Source: Arthrobacter pityocampae (GTDB taxonomy: Bacteria; Actinomycetota; Actinomycetes; Actinomycetales; Micrococcaceae). Taken from it: a stretch of DNA of 64,000 nt. Shown piece after piece: positions 39,326 to 48,371 of this stretch. Within the stretch, counting starts at the first letter, position 1. Each line of letters starts with the position of its first letter. The stretch lies in assembly GCF_002927275.1 (NCBI RefSeq), contig NZ_PRKW01000003.1:1-64000 (forward strand), read 5' to 3'. A model generated the notes under the pieces. The model ran no database searches and was not told the DNA's origin. It saw only the letters and a program-made list of their open reading frames with translations. The translations under genes were made by a program, and so were the position numbers.

Positions 39326-40237
39326 GGCGTAGAGGCACACGGTGGCGGCGGTGCCGACGTTGAGGGACTCCGCGCTGCCGTAGATGGGCACGGCGACCCG
39401 CGCATCCGCAGCAGCGGTGGCCTCGGCGGGGAGGCCCTGCGCCTCGTTGCCGAACAGCCAGGCGCCGGCGTCCTCCAGGTGCACCGGGGAGCCGTCGGTC
39501 CTGGCGTCGTCGGTCCGTGCCTCACCGGCCACGGCGAACCGGCGCTGCGCGCTGGCGTCCTGCAGGTCATCGAGGCTGGTGCTGCCGTAGCCGTCGGCGG
39601 CGAGGACGGTCATGCCCGCGTCCCGCAGACGCTCCGGGAGCCCGTCGAGGTCGACGCCGAGCACGAGCGGCAGGTGGAAGAGGGAGCCCACGGTGGAGCG
39701 CACGGTCTTCGGATTGTAGGGGTCCACGCTGGCGCCGGTGAGGATGACGGCGTCGGCGCCGGCGGAGTCCGCCGCCCGGATGATGGTGCCGGCGTTGCCC
39801 GGGTCCCGTACCTCCACGAGGACGGCGACGAGGCGCGGGGCGGCGGAGAGCACGGCCTCGAGGGGGACGTCCACGAACCGGCACACCGCGATGAAGCCCT
39901 GGGGCGTGACCGTGGAGGACATGGCGGCGAGGACCTCGGCGGTGACCAGCCGCACGGCCGGAACGCCGTCCTGGTGGGAGAGGTCGGCGATGTCGGGGTG
40001 GCGCTCGAGGGCGTCGGCCGTGGCGTACACATCGACGACGACGCCGTCCTGCCCGTCCGCGTGGCGGGCGAGATGCAGGCGCAGGGCCTCCCGGACGGCC
40101 TGGGGCCCCTCGGCCAGGAACTCCCGTCGCCTTAAACGCGACGGACGCCCGGCCAGGCGGGCCACCTCCTTCACCCGGTCAGCATGGGTGTTGGTCATCA
40201 GTGGCGCCTGGGGGCGTCCGTTCACAGTCATCGTCAT
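39299..40237 (-). CDS. SpoU/TrmH-family RNA 2'-O-methyltransferase
   Basis: This 312-residue SPOUT methyltransferase has an N-terminal substrate-binding domain (residues 17–130, REFLAEGPQAVREAL). The knotted catalytic domain carries VEVRDPGNAGTIIRAADSAG, GAWLFGNEAQGLPAE and SAESLNVGTAATVCLYA. Family members modify rRNA or tRNA ribose. It follows rplT by 39 bp and is likely co-transcribed with infC-rpmI-rplT, a common actinobacterial order that supports an rRNA target. An alternative ATG is at 40198. Confidence 0.9.
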   Translation of the reverse strand: MTMTVNGRPQAPLMTNTHADRVKEVARLAGRPSRLRRREFLAEGPQAVREALRLHLARHADGQDGVVVDVYATADALERHPDIADLSHQDGVPAVRLVTAEVLAAMSSTVTPQGFIAVCRFVDVPLEAVLSAAPRLVAVLVEVRDPGNAGTIIRAADSAGADAVILTGASVDPYNPKTVRSTVGSLFHLPLVLGVDLDGLPERLRDAGMTVLAADGYGSTSLDDLQDASAQRRFAVAGEARTDDARTDGSPVHLEDAGAWLFGNEAQGLPAEATAAADARVAVPIYGSAESLNVGTAATVCLYASARAQRVR

Positions 40238-40276
40238 CCGGTGCGCGGGCTCGAGGGCCCGCAGCAGCCGATGCGC

Positions 40277-40666
40277 CTAGGCCGAGGCCTTGAGCGGGGC
40301 CGAGGTGTCCGCCGGAAGGGCGTCCTTGGCGAGCTGCACGAGGGCAGCGAAGGCCGCGCCGTCGGTGACGGCGAGATCGGCGAGCATCCGGCGGTCGACC
40401 TGGATGTCGGCGGCCTTGAGGCCCTGGATCAGGCGGTTGTAGGTCAGGCCGTTGGCGCGGGACGCAGCATTGATGCGCTGGATCCAGAGGCGACGGAAGT
40501 CACCCTTGCGCTTGCGGCGGTCGCCGTAGCTGTAGACGAACGAGTGGAGCAGCTGCTCCTTCGCCTTGCGGTACAGGCGCGAACGCTGGCCGCGGTAACC
40601 CTTGGCGCGCTCGAGGATGACCCGACGCTTCTTGTGGGCATTGACTGCCCGCTTCACACGTGCCAC
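40277..40666 (-). CDS. rplT: Ribosomal protein L20
   Basis: This 129-residue 50S protein binds 23S rRNA early in assembly. The N-terminus [20 protein letters not shown] and the core [20 protein letters not shown] are diagnostic. It is third in infC-rpmI-rplT. The C-terminal ten residues ([11 protein letters not shown]) extend slightly beyond the usual end. Confidence 0.98.
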   Translation of the reverse strand: MARVKRAVNAHKKRRVILERAKGYRGQRSRLYRKAKEQLLHSFVYSYGDRRKRKGDFRRLWIQRINAASRANGLTYNRLIQGLKAADIQVDRRMLADLAVTDGAAFAALVQLAKDALPADTSAPLKASA

Positions 40667-40761
40667 GTGCGTACTCCTTCAGTTCTTCTCCGGTCACGGC
40701 TGGAGCCGTGAGCGTTGCACCGTGAGTGCCGACGCTTTCCCGGGAGGGGGTGGATTGGTGG

Positions 40762-40956
40762 TTAGACGCCCAGCATCTTCTTGATGGTCTTGGTGTCGGC
40801 CTTCGAGACGATCTTGTCGCCGGCGAGACGGCGCGTCACGGTCGAGGACTTGTGCTCGAGGTAGTGGCGGCGGTTGGCCTGCTGGCGCTTGAGCTTGCCG
40901 CTGCCGGTGAGCTTGAAGCGCTTCTTGGCGCCGCTGTGGGTCTTCATCTTCGGCAT
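40762..40956 (-). CDS. rpmI: Ribosomal protein L35
   Basis: This 64-residue 50S protein begins [20 protein letters not shown] and is very basic, as expected. It sits between infC and rplT. GGAGATCGG precedes the ATG as a ribosome site. Confidence 0.98.
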   Translation of the reverse strand: MPKMKTHSGAKKRFKLTGSGKLKRQQANRRHYLEHKSSTVTRRLAGDKIVSKADTKTIKKMLGV

Positions 40957-41057
40957 GGGAACCGATCTCCTTTGGATAGCCGGGGCAGGTGCACCCGGAG
41001 TTCGGCACCCGGGGGTGCCTGCTGGTTTGTCGTACCCGGTAGGACAGGGCCGGAGCC

Positions 41058-42179
41058 CTAGTCCGTGCTTCCGGGCTTGGGGCGGCTGGTCGGGCTCTTG
41101 GGAGGAGTTGTCCGTCCGGCTGGCTTGGGGGCCGGTGGCCTGGGCACTCCGGGCTTCGGCATCGCCATGGGCTTTGCCGACACGGCCGGCTTCGGCGCAG
41201 GCGCCGCTTCCGGCGAGGCTGCCGGAGCGGCGTTCTCGGTCCGTGCCGCGGGGGCGGAGGAACGGGACGGCGCAGGGCGCTCGGCCGCGGGCCTCGACGA
41301 TGTGGACCGCGGGGCCGACGAGGTGCGGGCGGGAGCCGCCGAACGGGCCGGTGCGGCCTGTCGGGCGGGTGCAGCCTGAGTCGGGGCAGACGCAGCCGGT
41401 GCCGCCGCGGCCGGAGCCTCGGTGGGCGCCGGTGCAGCCTCCTTCACAGGAGCCTCGGGGGCTTCCTGCACGGGAGCCTTCACGGGCGCCGGCTCGCTCC
41501 TGATCTCGTAGCCCTCGGGCAGCAGGTCCGCGAGGGACTGCGTCAACGGTGCACCGCTGGAACCGGAGGTGTCGACCCGCTTGGGCTCGCCACCGGCCTT
41601 GGCGACCTCGTTGGCGGCCTTCGCCTCGGCACGCTGGGTCTCCCGGCGCGCCTCCGCCTTGGCTTCGGCCTTGTTCTTCGTGGGACCGATCACCATGACC
41701 ATGTTGCGTCCGTCGATGCGCGGCGAGGATTCGACGATGCCGACCTCGGCGACGTCGTCCGCGAACTTCTGGAGCAGGCGGATGCCCATCTCGGGGCGCT
41801 GCTGCTCACGACCGCGGAACTGGATCATGGCCTTGACCTTGTCACCGGCGCCGAGGAAGCGCATGGCGTGCCCGCGCTTGGTCTCGTAGTCGTGGGTGTC
41901 GATCTTGAGGCGGAAGCGGATCTCCTTCAGGACCGTGTTGGTCTGGTTCTTCCGTGCCTCGCGCGCCTTGACGGCCGCTTCGTACTTGTACTTACCAAAA
42001 TCCATGAGCTTGGCGACCGGCGGCTTGGCCTGCGGTGCCACCTCGACAAGATCCAGGTCGGATTCGGCGGCAAGTCGGAGGGCGTCTTCGATACGGACGA
42101 TTCCTACCTGTTCGCCGGCAGGTCCGACCAACCGCACCTCGGGAACGCGGATACGATCGTTGATTCTTGGCTCGCTAAT
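41058..42179 (-). CDS. infC: Translation initiation factor IF-3, AUU start, long Ala/Pro C-terminal tail
   Basis: The IF-3 core spans residues 1–175: [38 protein letters not shown] and the C-domain [14 protein letters not shown]-like stretch ending VMVIGPTK. No ATG, GTG or TTG fits the family start. An ATT codon (isoleucine, 42179–42177) follows AGGAG by six bases and begins the canonical ISEPRIND. This is the classic AUU start that lets IF-3 repress its own translation. Residues 176–373 are a low-complexity Lys/Ala then Ala/Pro/Ser tail with [20 protein letters not shown] near the end, roughly doubling the usual length. Tail function unknown. Confidence 0.95.
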   Translation of the reverse strand: MSEPRINDRIRVPEVRLVGPAGEQVGIVRIEDALRLAAESDLDLVEVAPQAKPPVAKLMDFGKYKYEAAVKAREARKNQTNTVLKEIRFRLKIDTHDYETKRGHAMRFLGAGDKVKAMIQFRGREQQRPEMGIRLLQKFADDVAEVGIVESSPRIDGRNMVMVIGPTKNKAEAKAEARRETQRAEAKAANEVAKAGGEPKRVDTSGSSGAPLTQSLADLLPEGYEIRSEPAPVKAPVQEAPEAPVKEAAPAPTEAPAAAAPAASAPTQAAPARQAAPARSAAPARTSSAPRSTSSRPAAERPAPSRSSAPAARTENAAPAASPEAAPAPKPAVSAKPMAMPKPGVPRPPAPKPAGRTTPPKSPTSRPKPGSTD

Positions 42180-42462
42180 GTGTGACTCCTGTGGATTCTC
42201 GAGCTGAAAACCGCCTGCGGACGAAAGAAGGCCTCCCATCGCATGCGCAATAGGAGGCCTCGACGATCGATCATCGGTGATGCGCGGAAGCCGGAGCTTC
42301 CTGCACGATCGCCGGCAGGACCGACCAGGGACCCGGCTACCTGCAATGCGACCTGAGGTCGCACCAGGCAAACGCGGGTGGGAGAGGACTCCGCTTGCAT
42401 ACCGGCATCTGAGTCTGCTCGAAGAGCACAGCGACTAACAGCGACCGGTTGGTCTATGCCAA
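42180..42462 (-). promoter_or_regulatory. infC promoter and long 5' leader with hairpins
   Basis: On the minus strand TTGGCA (42457–42462), a 17-bp spacer and GTTAGT (42434–42439) form a candidate promoter about 250 bases before the ATT start. The leader contains AGGCCTCC (42229–42236) pairing with its complement at 42253–42260, and a CGATCGATCATCG-type dyad near 42262–42276. It is long enough to fold into a control structure for IF-3 or ribosomal protein autoregulation. No known Rfam leader was recognised by eye. Confidence 0.45.
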
Positions 42463-42472
42463 GCTTACCAGC

Positions 42473-42925
42473 ATGGACACGCCACACGACAACCCGCAGC
42501 ACTCCCCCTCCGACGGACCGGCCACGCCCTCGCGCCGCAGCTTCTCCGAGGAGCAGGACCACGCCTCCGGCCCGTCGGAGGAGGCCGAGCAGGGCGTCCG
42601 GCAGCAGATGCGGGACATCTCCGAGGTGGCCGCGGTGGAAGTCATCGTGACGTCGGCAGTACACCTCATGAGCGCCGCCGCCGTGAAGTGCGGCCTCGGC
42701 CACGAGGAGAACGCCGAGCAGCTCAAGGACCTCGACGAGGCCCGGAAGCTGATCACCGCGCTGGCCGGATTCGTCACGGCCGCCGCGCCGGAGATCGGAT
42801 CCCAGCACGCAGGACCGCTGCGTGACGGGCTCCGGTCGCTGCAGCTCGCGTTCCGCGAGGCCTCGATCATCCCGGACGCACCCGGCCAGGGCCCCGGCGA
42901 GAAGTACACGGGTCCGGTCAACTGA
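42473..42925 (+). CDS. DUF1844 family protein
   Basis: This 150-residue soluble protein has the conserved helical stretch MRDISEVAAVEVIVTSAVHL followed by MSAAAVKCGL, then DLDEARKLITALAGFVTAAA, the DUF1844 pattern. The N-terminal 45 residues are acidic and disordered. The gene is divergent from infC, a frequent actinobacterial neighbourhood, and its start lies next to the infC promoter. No molecular function is established for the family. Confidence 0.88.
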   Translation: MDTPHDNPQHSPSDGPATPSRRSFSEEQDHASGPSEEAEQGVRQQMRDISEVAAVEVIVTSAVHLMSAAAVKCGLGHEENAEQLKDLDEARKLITALAGFVTAAAPEIGSQHAGPLRDGLRSLQLAFREASIIPDAPGQGPGEKYTGPVN

Positions 42926-42950
42926 CCCGCCCCTGACCGGCAGGCACGGG

Positions 42951-42982
42951 AACGGCCCGCACCCATCCGGGTGCGGGCCGTT
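42951..42982. terminator. Bidirectional terminator between DUF1844 and MFS genes
   Basis: A perfect 14-bp stem, AACGGCCCGCACCC (42951–42964), with its complement (42969–42982) and a four-base loop ATCC, is followed by TTT on the plus strand. It sits between convergent genes. Confidence 0.9.
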
Positions 42983-43011
42983 TCCATCGGAGTCCCGACC
43001 GCGCCGCCGAC

Positions 43012-44313
43012 CTACCGGGAGAGGCCCGCGGTGTCCGTCGCCTTCGTCCTACTGCCCAGGTTCCGCGCCAGGAAGCCGGCGGCGCCGAGGAGCGCCCCGA
43101 CGAGGCCCACCGCGGTGAAGCCGCCCCAGGGTCCGACGGCATCGATGAGGAGTCCGGCGACCGGCGCCCCGAGGGCGACCCCGGAGGTCAGCGCCGAGCC
43201 GTACCAGCCCATCGCCTCGCCGCGTCGGTCCTCGGCCACGAGGTCCGCCACCTTCTCGGAGGCGGCGGAGAGGACGGGCGCGCAGAGCAGACCGGCCGGG
43301 ATGGAGAGCAGGGCCAGCGACAGCGTGGTCTCGGCGAAGCCCATGGGCAGTGTCAGCAGCGCCATCCCGAGCAGCAGGAGCGACGGCGGGATCGGCCGGT
43401 GCAGCGCGCCATAGACGAGCCCGCCGACCACCGATGCGGCGCACCACGCCACGAAGACGAGGCCGAGGCTGCTCTCGTTGCCCGTCTGCTCGAGCGCCGC
43501 GACGATGCCCACCTCGGTTCCCGAGAGGAGGAGTCCGGCACCCGCGGCGGTGATCATGACCATGACCAGCGGCACCGTCAGCCAGGGCAGCGCCCTCCGG
43601 ATCCCCCTACGCAGTAGCGACGCCGTACGCCGCTCCGGGGCACCGGCGCTCCGGGCACCGATGAGATCGGCCGCTGCCTCGTTCATGCCGGCCGGGGCGG
43701 ACGCCGCGACCGTGACGGCGTCGGGGAGCTGGTCCGATCGCGTGGGCGGGTTGAACCACATGAGGAAGAGGCCCGCGGAAGCCGAGGCTATCCCGACCAG
43801 GGTCAGGCCGAGCACGGTGGACACCTGGGTGGCCAGGACCACGCCCACGGCAGGGCCTGCCATGAAGATGACCTCGGTGGAGATGGCGTCGAGCGTGTAC
43901 GCGGTGCGCCGCCGGTCGCCGTCCACGAGGACGCCGAGTGCCTGCCGGATCACGGAGAAGGCCGGCAGGGTGAAGAGCCCGCCGATCAGCGCCGCGACGA
44001 GCAGCCACTGGTAGGACAGGTGCGGGGCGACGGACCAGATGACGGCCTCCGCGACGACCGACGGGATGAGCGCGCGGCGCAGTCCCGCACTGTCGATCCG
44101 CCGGCCGCGCCAGGGCGCACCCACGGCGATGCCGATCGTGACGACGGCGGCGACGGCGCCCGCTTCCGCATAGCCGCGGTCGAGGGTCTGGACCACGTGC
44201 AGCGTGAGCAGTACCCCGGCGGCCGAGTGCGGGAAGCGGGCGATCATCCCGACGAGGAGCAGCCTCCGGACGGAGCGGATGCGCAGCAGGTCCCGGTATA
44301 CGGCGAAGTTCAC
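43012..44313 (-). CDS. MFS transporter
   Basis: This 433-residue major facilitator has about eleven or twelve membrane helices. The N-terminal half includes RSVRRLLLVGMIARFPHSAAG and AAVVTIGIAVGAPWRGRRID, with the loop motif PWRGRRID in place of the usual loop 2-3 signature. A hydrophilic central loop of about 50 residues (PPTRSDQLPDAVTVAASAPA and on) separates the halves. Substrate unknown. It is downstream of sseB on the same strand by 27 bases and may be co-transcribed with the his genes. Confidence 0.85.
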   Translation of the reverse strand: MNFAVYRDLLRIRSVRRLLLVGMIARFPHSAAGVLLTLHVVQTLDRGYAEAGAVAAVVTIGIAVGAPWRGRRIDSAGLRRALIPSVVAEAVIWSVAPHLSYQWLLVAALIGGLFTLPAFSVIRQALGVLVDGDRRRTAYTLDAISTEVIFMAGPAVGVVLATQVSTVLGLTLVGIASASAGLFLMWFNPPTRSDQLPDAVTVAASAPAGMNEAAADLIGARSAGAPERRTASLLRRGIRRALPWLTVPLVMVMITAAGAGLLLSGTEVGIVAALEQTGNESSLGLVFVAWCAASVVGGLVYGALHRPIPPSLLLLGMALLTLPMGFAETTLSLALLSIPAGLLCAPVLSAASEKVADLVAEDRRGEAMGWYGSALTSGVALGAPVAGLLIDAVGPWGGFTAVGLVGALLGAAGFLARNLGSRTKATDTAGLSR

Positions 44314-44340
44314 TGTTCGACTTTCTGGCCGACGACCCCG

Positions 44341-45195
44341 TCAGCGGGTGAGTTTGATGTCGAGCGAATCGACGCGGTCCACGAAGTCGGTGAGGTCCAG
44401 GAGCTTCCCGCGGAAGGACGCGACGGCGTCGCGCACCCCGTCGGGAGACAGGCCCGGGCGGAGCTGGAGATCCATGCGGAGTTCGGGGCCCGGTCCCCCA
44501 CCGGACGCAATGCTACCGTCGGCGGTCCGCGTCAGCACTCCGCCGGCCGGGCGCAGGCCCACCGTGAGGACCTCCTCCTGCCGGCCGGCCGCCTCCTCGA
44601 CGAGGAACGCCACGGCCGGGTCCTCGTACGACGGCGTCCAGGGGACCTGCTGGGCCAGGGCCCAGACGGCGGGGCGCCGCACAACGAAGGTGAGGTCGGC
44701 CCCGGGGTCGAGCACCATCAGCTGCGCGTCCTCGGCGGCCGCCGCGAGGGCCGCACGCGACGCATACGCCGCGACGGGCCGCGCCTCGCCGTGCCAGCGC
44801 GCCAGGGCCTCGGTCGTGGAGAAGACCGGAAGTGCCTTCCGGCCGTCGGGCGACGTGAGCGTGACGAGCGCCATCTCGGCCTCCTTGTCGGCGTGCAGCC
44901 CGGAGGCACCCTCGGCCTGCTCGCTGAGCAGGGCGACGATCGGGATGAACACCCGGGCCGTGGTGAGGGCCTCGACCACTGCCCGCTCGGCAGTCCCGCT
45001 CCCTGTTCCGGGCTGCAGGAGCCCGGCCAGCGCTGCGACGAGCCCTGGGTCGGCCGAGCCGTCGTCGTCGTCGAAGGCGTGCAGCGGGTTCTCCGGACCG
45101 GACAGGTCGCGGCCCGCCCAGGGCCGCCCGGCGGAATCGGTCGTGTTGCCGGCGAGGGCCGCGGCGATGTGGGCGGGGAGTTGCCGGCCGCTCAC
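44341..45195 (-). CDS. SseB-family protein
   Basis: This 284-residue protein has the SseB N-terminal domain pattern [19 protein letters not shown] followed by a charged loop, [20 protein letters not shown] and [14 protein letters not shown]. It is soluble. The GTG start overlaps the priA stop as GTGA, so it is translated with the histidine genes. The placement directly after priA is widespread in actinobacteria, yet the role is not known. Confidence 0.85.
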   Translation of the reverse strand: MSGRQLPAHIAAALAGNTTDSAGRPWAGRDLSGPENPLHAFDDDDGSADPGLVAALAGLLQPGTGSGTAERAVVEALTTARVFIPIVALLSEQAEGASGLHADKEAEMALVTLTSPDGRKALPVFSTTEALARWHGEARPVAAYASRAALAAAAEDAQLMVLDPGADLTFVVRRPAVWALAQQVPWTPSYEDPAVAFLVEEAAGRQEEVLTVGLRPAGGVLTRTADGSIASGGGPGPELRMDLQLRPGLSPDGVRDAVASFRGKLLDLTDFVDRVDSLDIKLTR

Positions 45196-45950
45196 GCGTC
45201 CGAGGCGGGCAGCCCTGCCACGTCCAGTGCCTGCGGCAGGGTGAAGGCCCCGGCGTAGAGGGCCTTGCCCACGATCGCGCCTTCGAGCCCGAGGGGCGCG
45301 AGCTCGCGGAGGGCGGCGATGTCGTCGAGGCTGGAGATACCGCCCGAGGCGACGACGGGGCGGGTGGTCTTCGTGAGGACCTCCCGCAGGAGCGCGAGGT
45401 TCGGGCCCTTCAGCGTGCCGTCCTTCGTCACGTCCGTCACGACGTAGCGCGCGCAGCCGGCGTCCTCGAGTCGCTGGAGGACCTCCCACAGGTCCCCGCC
45501 CTCCTCGGTCCAGCCGCGTGCTGCGAGCGTGGTCCCCCGGACGTCGAGCCCGACGGCGACGGCGTCCCCGTACCGGGCGATCACCCGCTCCGTCCACTCG
45601 GGGTTCTCGAGGGCCGCGGTGCCGAGGTTGACGCGCGTCGCACCGAGTTCCAGCGCCGCGTCCAGCGATGCGTCGTCGCGGATGCCCCCGGACAGTTCCA
45701 CCTTGATGTCGAGGCTCCGGACGACGCGCTCGAGCAGGTCCTTGTTGGACCCGCGGCCGAAGGCGGCGTCGAGGTCCACGAGGTGCACCCACTCGGCGCC
45801 GGCGTCCTGCCAGGCACGGGCGGCGTCCACCGGATCCCCGTAACCGGTCTCGCTGCCCGCCTCTCCCTGGACCAGGCGGACGGCCTGGCCGTCGGCGACG
45901 TCGACGGCGGGGAGGAGCTCGAGGGTGGGCGTTTCAGTGAGGGGGCTCAT
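45192..45950 (-). CDS. priA: Phosphoribosyl isomerase A (dual HisA/TrpF)
   Basis: This 252-residue TIM barrel isomerises ProFAR in histidine synthesis. In actinobacteria PriA also serves as the TrpF isomerase, and this sequence fits that type. Motifs are [20 protein letters not shown], with the first catalytic Asp in [22 protein letters not shown], and [15 protein letters not shown], which carries the second catalytic Asp. [16 protein letters not shown] is the phosphate site. It belongs to the hisB-hisH-priA unit. The dual role is inferred from the clade and is not proved by the sequence. Confidence 0.93.
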   Translation of the reverse strand: MSPLTETPTLELLPAVDVADGQAVRLVQGEAGSETGYGDPVDAARAWQDAGAEWVHLVDLDAAFGRGSNKDLLERVVRSLDIKVELSGGIRDDASLDAALELGATRVNLGTAALENPEWTERVIARYGDAVAVGLDVRGTTLAARGWTEEGGDLWEVLQRLEDAGCARYVVTDVTKDGTLKGPNLALLREVLTKTTRPVVASGGISSLDDIAALRELAPLGLEGAIVGKALYAGAFTLPQALDVAGLPASDA

Positions 45951-46007
45951 GGTCTGCTTTCGTACGGGCGGCGGGGCCGCGGTGGGTTGTGGCGGTGGGA
46001 GGCTGGG

Positions 46008-46166
46008 TCAGTCGCCGGGCAGTGTGAACAGGTAGGCGGCCAGGAGGGCCAGACCGGCGAGGGCGAGGAATGCGATCCACACCCAGCGCGGGAATTCCTG
46101 GCCGCGCAGGGAGAAGGCGCCGCCGATGAGGAGACCGGCGACGCCCATGAGCACGAGGCTCAGCAT
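46008..46166 (-). CDS. 52-residue two-helix membrane protein within the histidine operon
   Basis: Reading from ATG 46166: MLSLVLMGVAGLLIGGAFSL, RGQEFPRWVWIAFLALAGLA, LLAAYLFTLPGD, then TGA. Two hydrophobic helices flank a short RGQEFPRW loop. It lies 15 bases after hisH and 57 bases before priA, on the same strand, with clear GC-rich third-position bias. It is too short to have been scored by usual cut-offs. Function unknown. Confidence 0.75.
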   Translation of the reverse strand: MLSLVLMGVAGLLIGGAFSLRGQEFPRWVWIAFLALAGLALLAAYLFTLPGD

Positions 46167-46181
46167 CGGTTCACCACTGGA

Positions 46182-46820
46182 TCAGCGCAGCCCGTCGATC
46201 CAGTTGCGCAGGAGCTGCGCCCCCGCGTCACCGGACTTCTCGGGGTGGAACTGGGTGGCGCTGAGCGGGCCGTTCTCGACGGCGGCGATGAACCGGCCGC
46301 CGTGGTCGGACCAGGTGACCTGCGGGGGCTTCATGGCGGGCTGGGTGACGTCGAAGGACCAGTCCTGCACGCCGTAGGAGTGCACGAAGTAGAACCGCTC
46401 GTCGGCGAGGCCGTCGAACAGGACGGTGTCCTCCGGCGGTTCCACGGTGTTCCAGCCCATGTGGGGCACGACGTCGGCCTTGAGCCGTTCGACGGTGCCG
46501 GGCCATTCGCCCATGCCGGGCGTGCGCACGCCGTGCTCCACGCCCTCGTCGAACAGGACCTGCAGTCCCACGCAGATCCCCAGCACGGGGCGGCCGCCGG
46601 CAACCCGGCGCCCGATCATCCGGAGGGCGTCGACGTCCTTGAGGCCCTTCATGACGGCGGCGAAGGCCCCGACACCGGGGACGAGGAGTCCGTCGGCGTT
46701 CAGGACGTCGTCGGGCTTGGCACTCAGGACGACGTTCGCGCCCACGTGTTCGAGGGCGCGCACCACGGAGTGGACGTTGCCCGATCCGTAGTCGAGGACG
46801 GTGACGGTGCGCGCTGTCAC
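46182..46820 (-). CDS. hisH: Imidazole glycerol phosphate synthase, glutaminase subunit
   Basis: This 212-residue class I glutamine amidotransferase supplies ammonia to HisF. The nucleophile is in [15 protein letters not shown] (Cys in GICVG), and the His/Glu pair is in [27 protein letters not shown] is the oxyanion strand. The start ATG overlaps the hisB stop. HisF is not in this window. Confidence 0.96.
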   Translation of the reverse strand: MTARTVTVLDYGSGNVHSVVRALEHVGANVVLSAKPDDVLNADGLLVPGVGAFAAVMKGLKDVDALRMIGRRVAGGRPVLGICVGLQVLFDEGVEHGVRTPGMGEWPGTVERLKADVVPHMGWNTVEPPEDTVLFDGLADERFYFVHSYGVQDWSFDVTQPAMKPPQVTWSDHGGRFIAAVENGPLSATQFHPEKSGDAGAQLLRNWIDGLR

Positions 46821-47434
46821 AGGGCTCCCTTCGTGGACGGGATGCCCTCGACCCGGGGGTCCGGTTCGACGGCGGCGCGGAGCGCACGGGCGAGTGCCTT
46901 GAACTGCGCCTCGACGATGTGGTGCGGGTCGCGGCCGGCGATGACGGTGACGTGCAGGCAGATCTGGGCGTGCAGGGCGAGCGCCTCGAAGACGTGGCGT
47001 GTCAGCGATCCCGTGAAGTGCCCGCCGATGAGGTGGTACTCCTGGCCGGCCGGCTCCCCGCCGTGCACGAGGAAGGGGCGGCCCGAGATGTCGACGACGG
47101 CGTTGGCGAGTGCCTCGTCCAGCGGGACGGTGGCCTCGCCGAAGCGCCGGATCCCGGCCTTCGTGCCGAGGGCGATCCGCAGGGCCTCGCCGATCGCGAT
47201 GGCCGTGTCCTCCACCGTGTGGTGGACGTCGATGTGGGTGTCCCCGGAGGAGGCGATGGTCATGTCGATGAGCGAGTGCTTCGACAGGGCGGTGAGCATG
47301 TGGTCGTAGAACGGCACCGTGGTGTCGATCGACGACACCCCGGTGCCGTCGAGATCGAGCTCCACGAGGACCTTGGACTCGCTCGTGACGCGCTCGATAC
47401 GGGCCGTACGGCCGCGGGCGGCATCAACTGTCAT
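46817..47434 (-). CDS. hisB: Imidazoleglycerol-phosphate dehydratase
   Basis: This 205-residue manganese enzyme has the repeated metal-binding histidine motifs [17 protein letters not shown] and [18 protein letters not shown] in its first half, and [18 protein letters not shown] and [20 protein letters not shown] in the second. It is the monofunctional form without the phosphatase. ATG 47434 has GAAGGA eight bases upstream. It is the first gene of the hisB-hisH-priA-sseB unit, with its own promoter about 90 bases upstream. Confidence 0.97.
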   Translation of the reverse strand: MTVDAARGRTARIERVTSESKVLVELDLDGTGVSSIDTTVPFYDHMLTALSKHSLIDMTIASSGDTHIDVHHTVEDTAIAIGEALRIALGTKAGIRRFGEATVPLDEALANAVVDISGRPFLVHGGEPAGQEYHLIGGHFTGSLTRHVFEALALHAQICLHVTVIAGRDPHHIVEAQFKALARALRAAVEPDPRVEGIPSTKGAL

Positions 47435-47523
47435 GGCTTCTTCCTTCTGTGTGCACCATTCCGGCGCGGATCGTCGTGGGACCAGGACGGGCGGCGCGAG
47501 CCGCCCGGCGGTCCTGCCCTTCA

Positions 47524-47529
47524 AGTCTA
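47524..47529 (-). promoter_or_regulatory. Candidate -10 of the hisB operon
   Basis: TAGACT on the minus strand lies inside the block TCAAGTCTAGGCG (plus strand, 47521–47533), which also occurs before pheS. It is 90 bases upstream of hisB. No good -35 is visible at the right distance. Confidence 0.4.
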
Positions 47530-47554
47530 GGCGCAGCGGGTCGAGAGGTTCGCG

Positions 47555-48262
47555 TCAGCGTGCGCCGGTCCCTCGACGGGGACCGAACCGGTCCTCGGCG
47601 GTGAGGGCGGACGCCCCCACGTAGCGGGCCAGCCACTCGTGCAGCGCTGCGGGTTCGCGCAGGAGGTCGTCGATCCCGGCCGAGGCGGAGGGAACATCCG
47701 CCCACGCGGGCCGGCGGACGCGGTGATTGACCTCGATCCCCTTCCACCGCAGCAGATCCGCCCTGGGGTGGTCCGCGGGGTAGCCCCGCGGGACGCCCTT
47801 CAGGGGCTGGGCCCGTCCGGGCCGGATCATCATGCCCCGCACGGTGAGCGCACTGATGACCGCGATCAGGGCCGGGCCCGAGGCGTCGTCGGCCACCGCG
47901 GCCCGGAACGCGGCGAGCTGGTCCGCCGCGGGGAACGGCAGGCCGGTCGCGACGAGCAGGCCGAGGCTGCCCACACGGAGGAATGCCCCCACCCCGTCGG
48001 GCCGCTCGGAGACCGCGCCGATGAAGGTCTTGTAGGGCGGACTGTCCGCCCGGAAGCGGACGTCGTTGTGCGGGCGGTAGATCCGCCAGTCCGAGAAGGT
48101 CGTCAGCGCTGCGCACACCGCGGCGAAGACCGGCCGGATGCCGGTGTCGTACAGCGTTCGCCGGCGCGCCCAGGCCTCGCGCGTGTTCTCCGCCTCCAGC
48201 TGGGCGAAGAACGCCTGCGCCTCATCGAAGATCGGGCGATCCATGCGAGCCATGCGAGCCAT
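47555..48262 (-). CDS. DUF2461 family protein
   Basis: This protein of about 235 residues matches the DUF2461 (TIGR02453) pattern: FDEAQAFFAQLEAENTREAW, then WRIYRPHNDVRFRADSPPYK, and later RAQPLKGVPRGYPADHPRAD. The family is conserved but has no assigned function. The start is uncertain among ATGs at 48262, 48253 and 48244, which form a short ATGGCTCGC repeat. None has a strong ribosome site. It lies between hisC and hisB but appears to be a separate transcript. Confidence 0.85.
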   Translation of the reverse strand: MARMARMDRPIFDEAQAFFAQLEAENTREAWARRRTLYDTGIRPVFAAVCAALTTFSDWRIYRPHNDVRFRADSPPYKTFIGAVSERPDGVGAFLRVGSLGLLVATGLPFPAADQLAAFRAAVADDASGPALIAVISALTVRGMMIRPGRAQPLKGVPRGYPADHPRADLLRWKGIEVNHRVRRPAWADVPSASAGIDDLLREPAALHEWLARYVGASALTAEDRFGPRRGTGAR

Positions 48263-48371
48263 GATGGGTGATCGCCCTGAACGGCGCAAGTGCCGACGGC
48301 ACGGCTCCGACAGGGCTGCGGCAGGGCTTAGCCAGGGCTCCGGTCGGGCTGAGTGCGTCCCGCGTCAGGCG

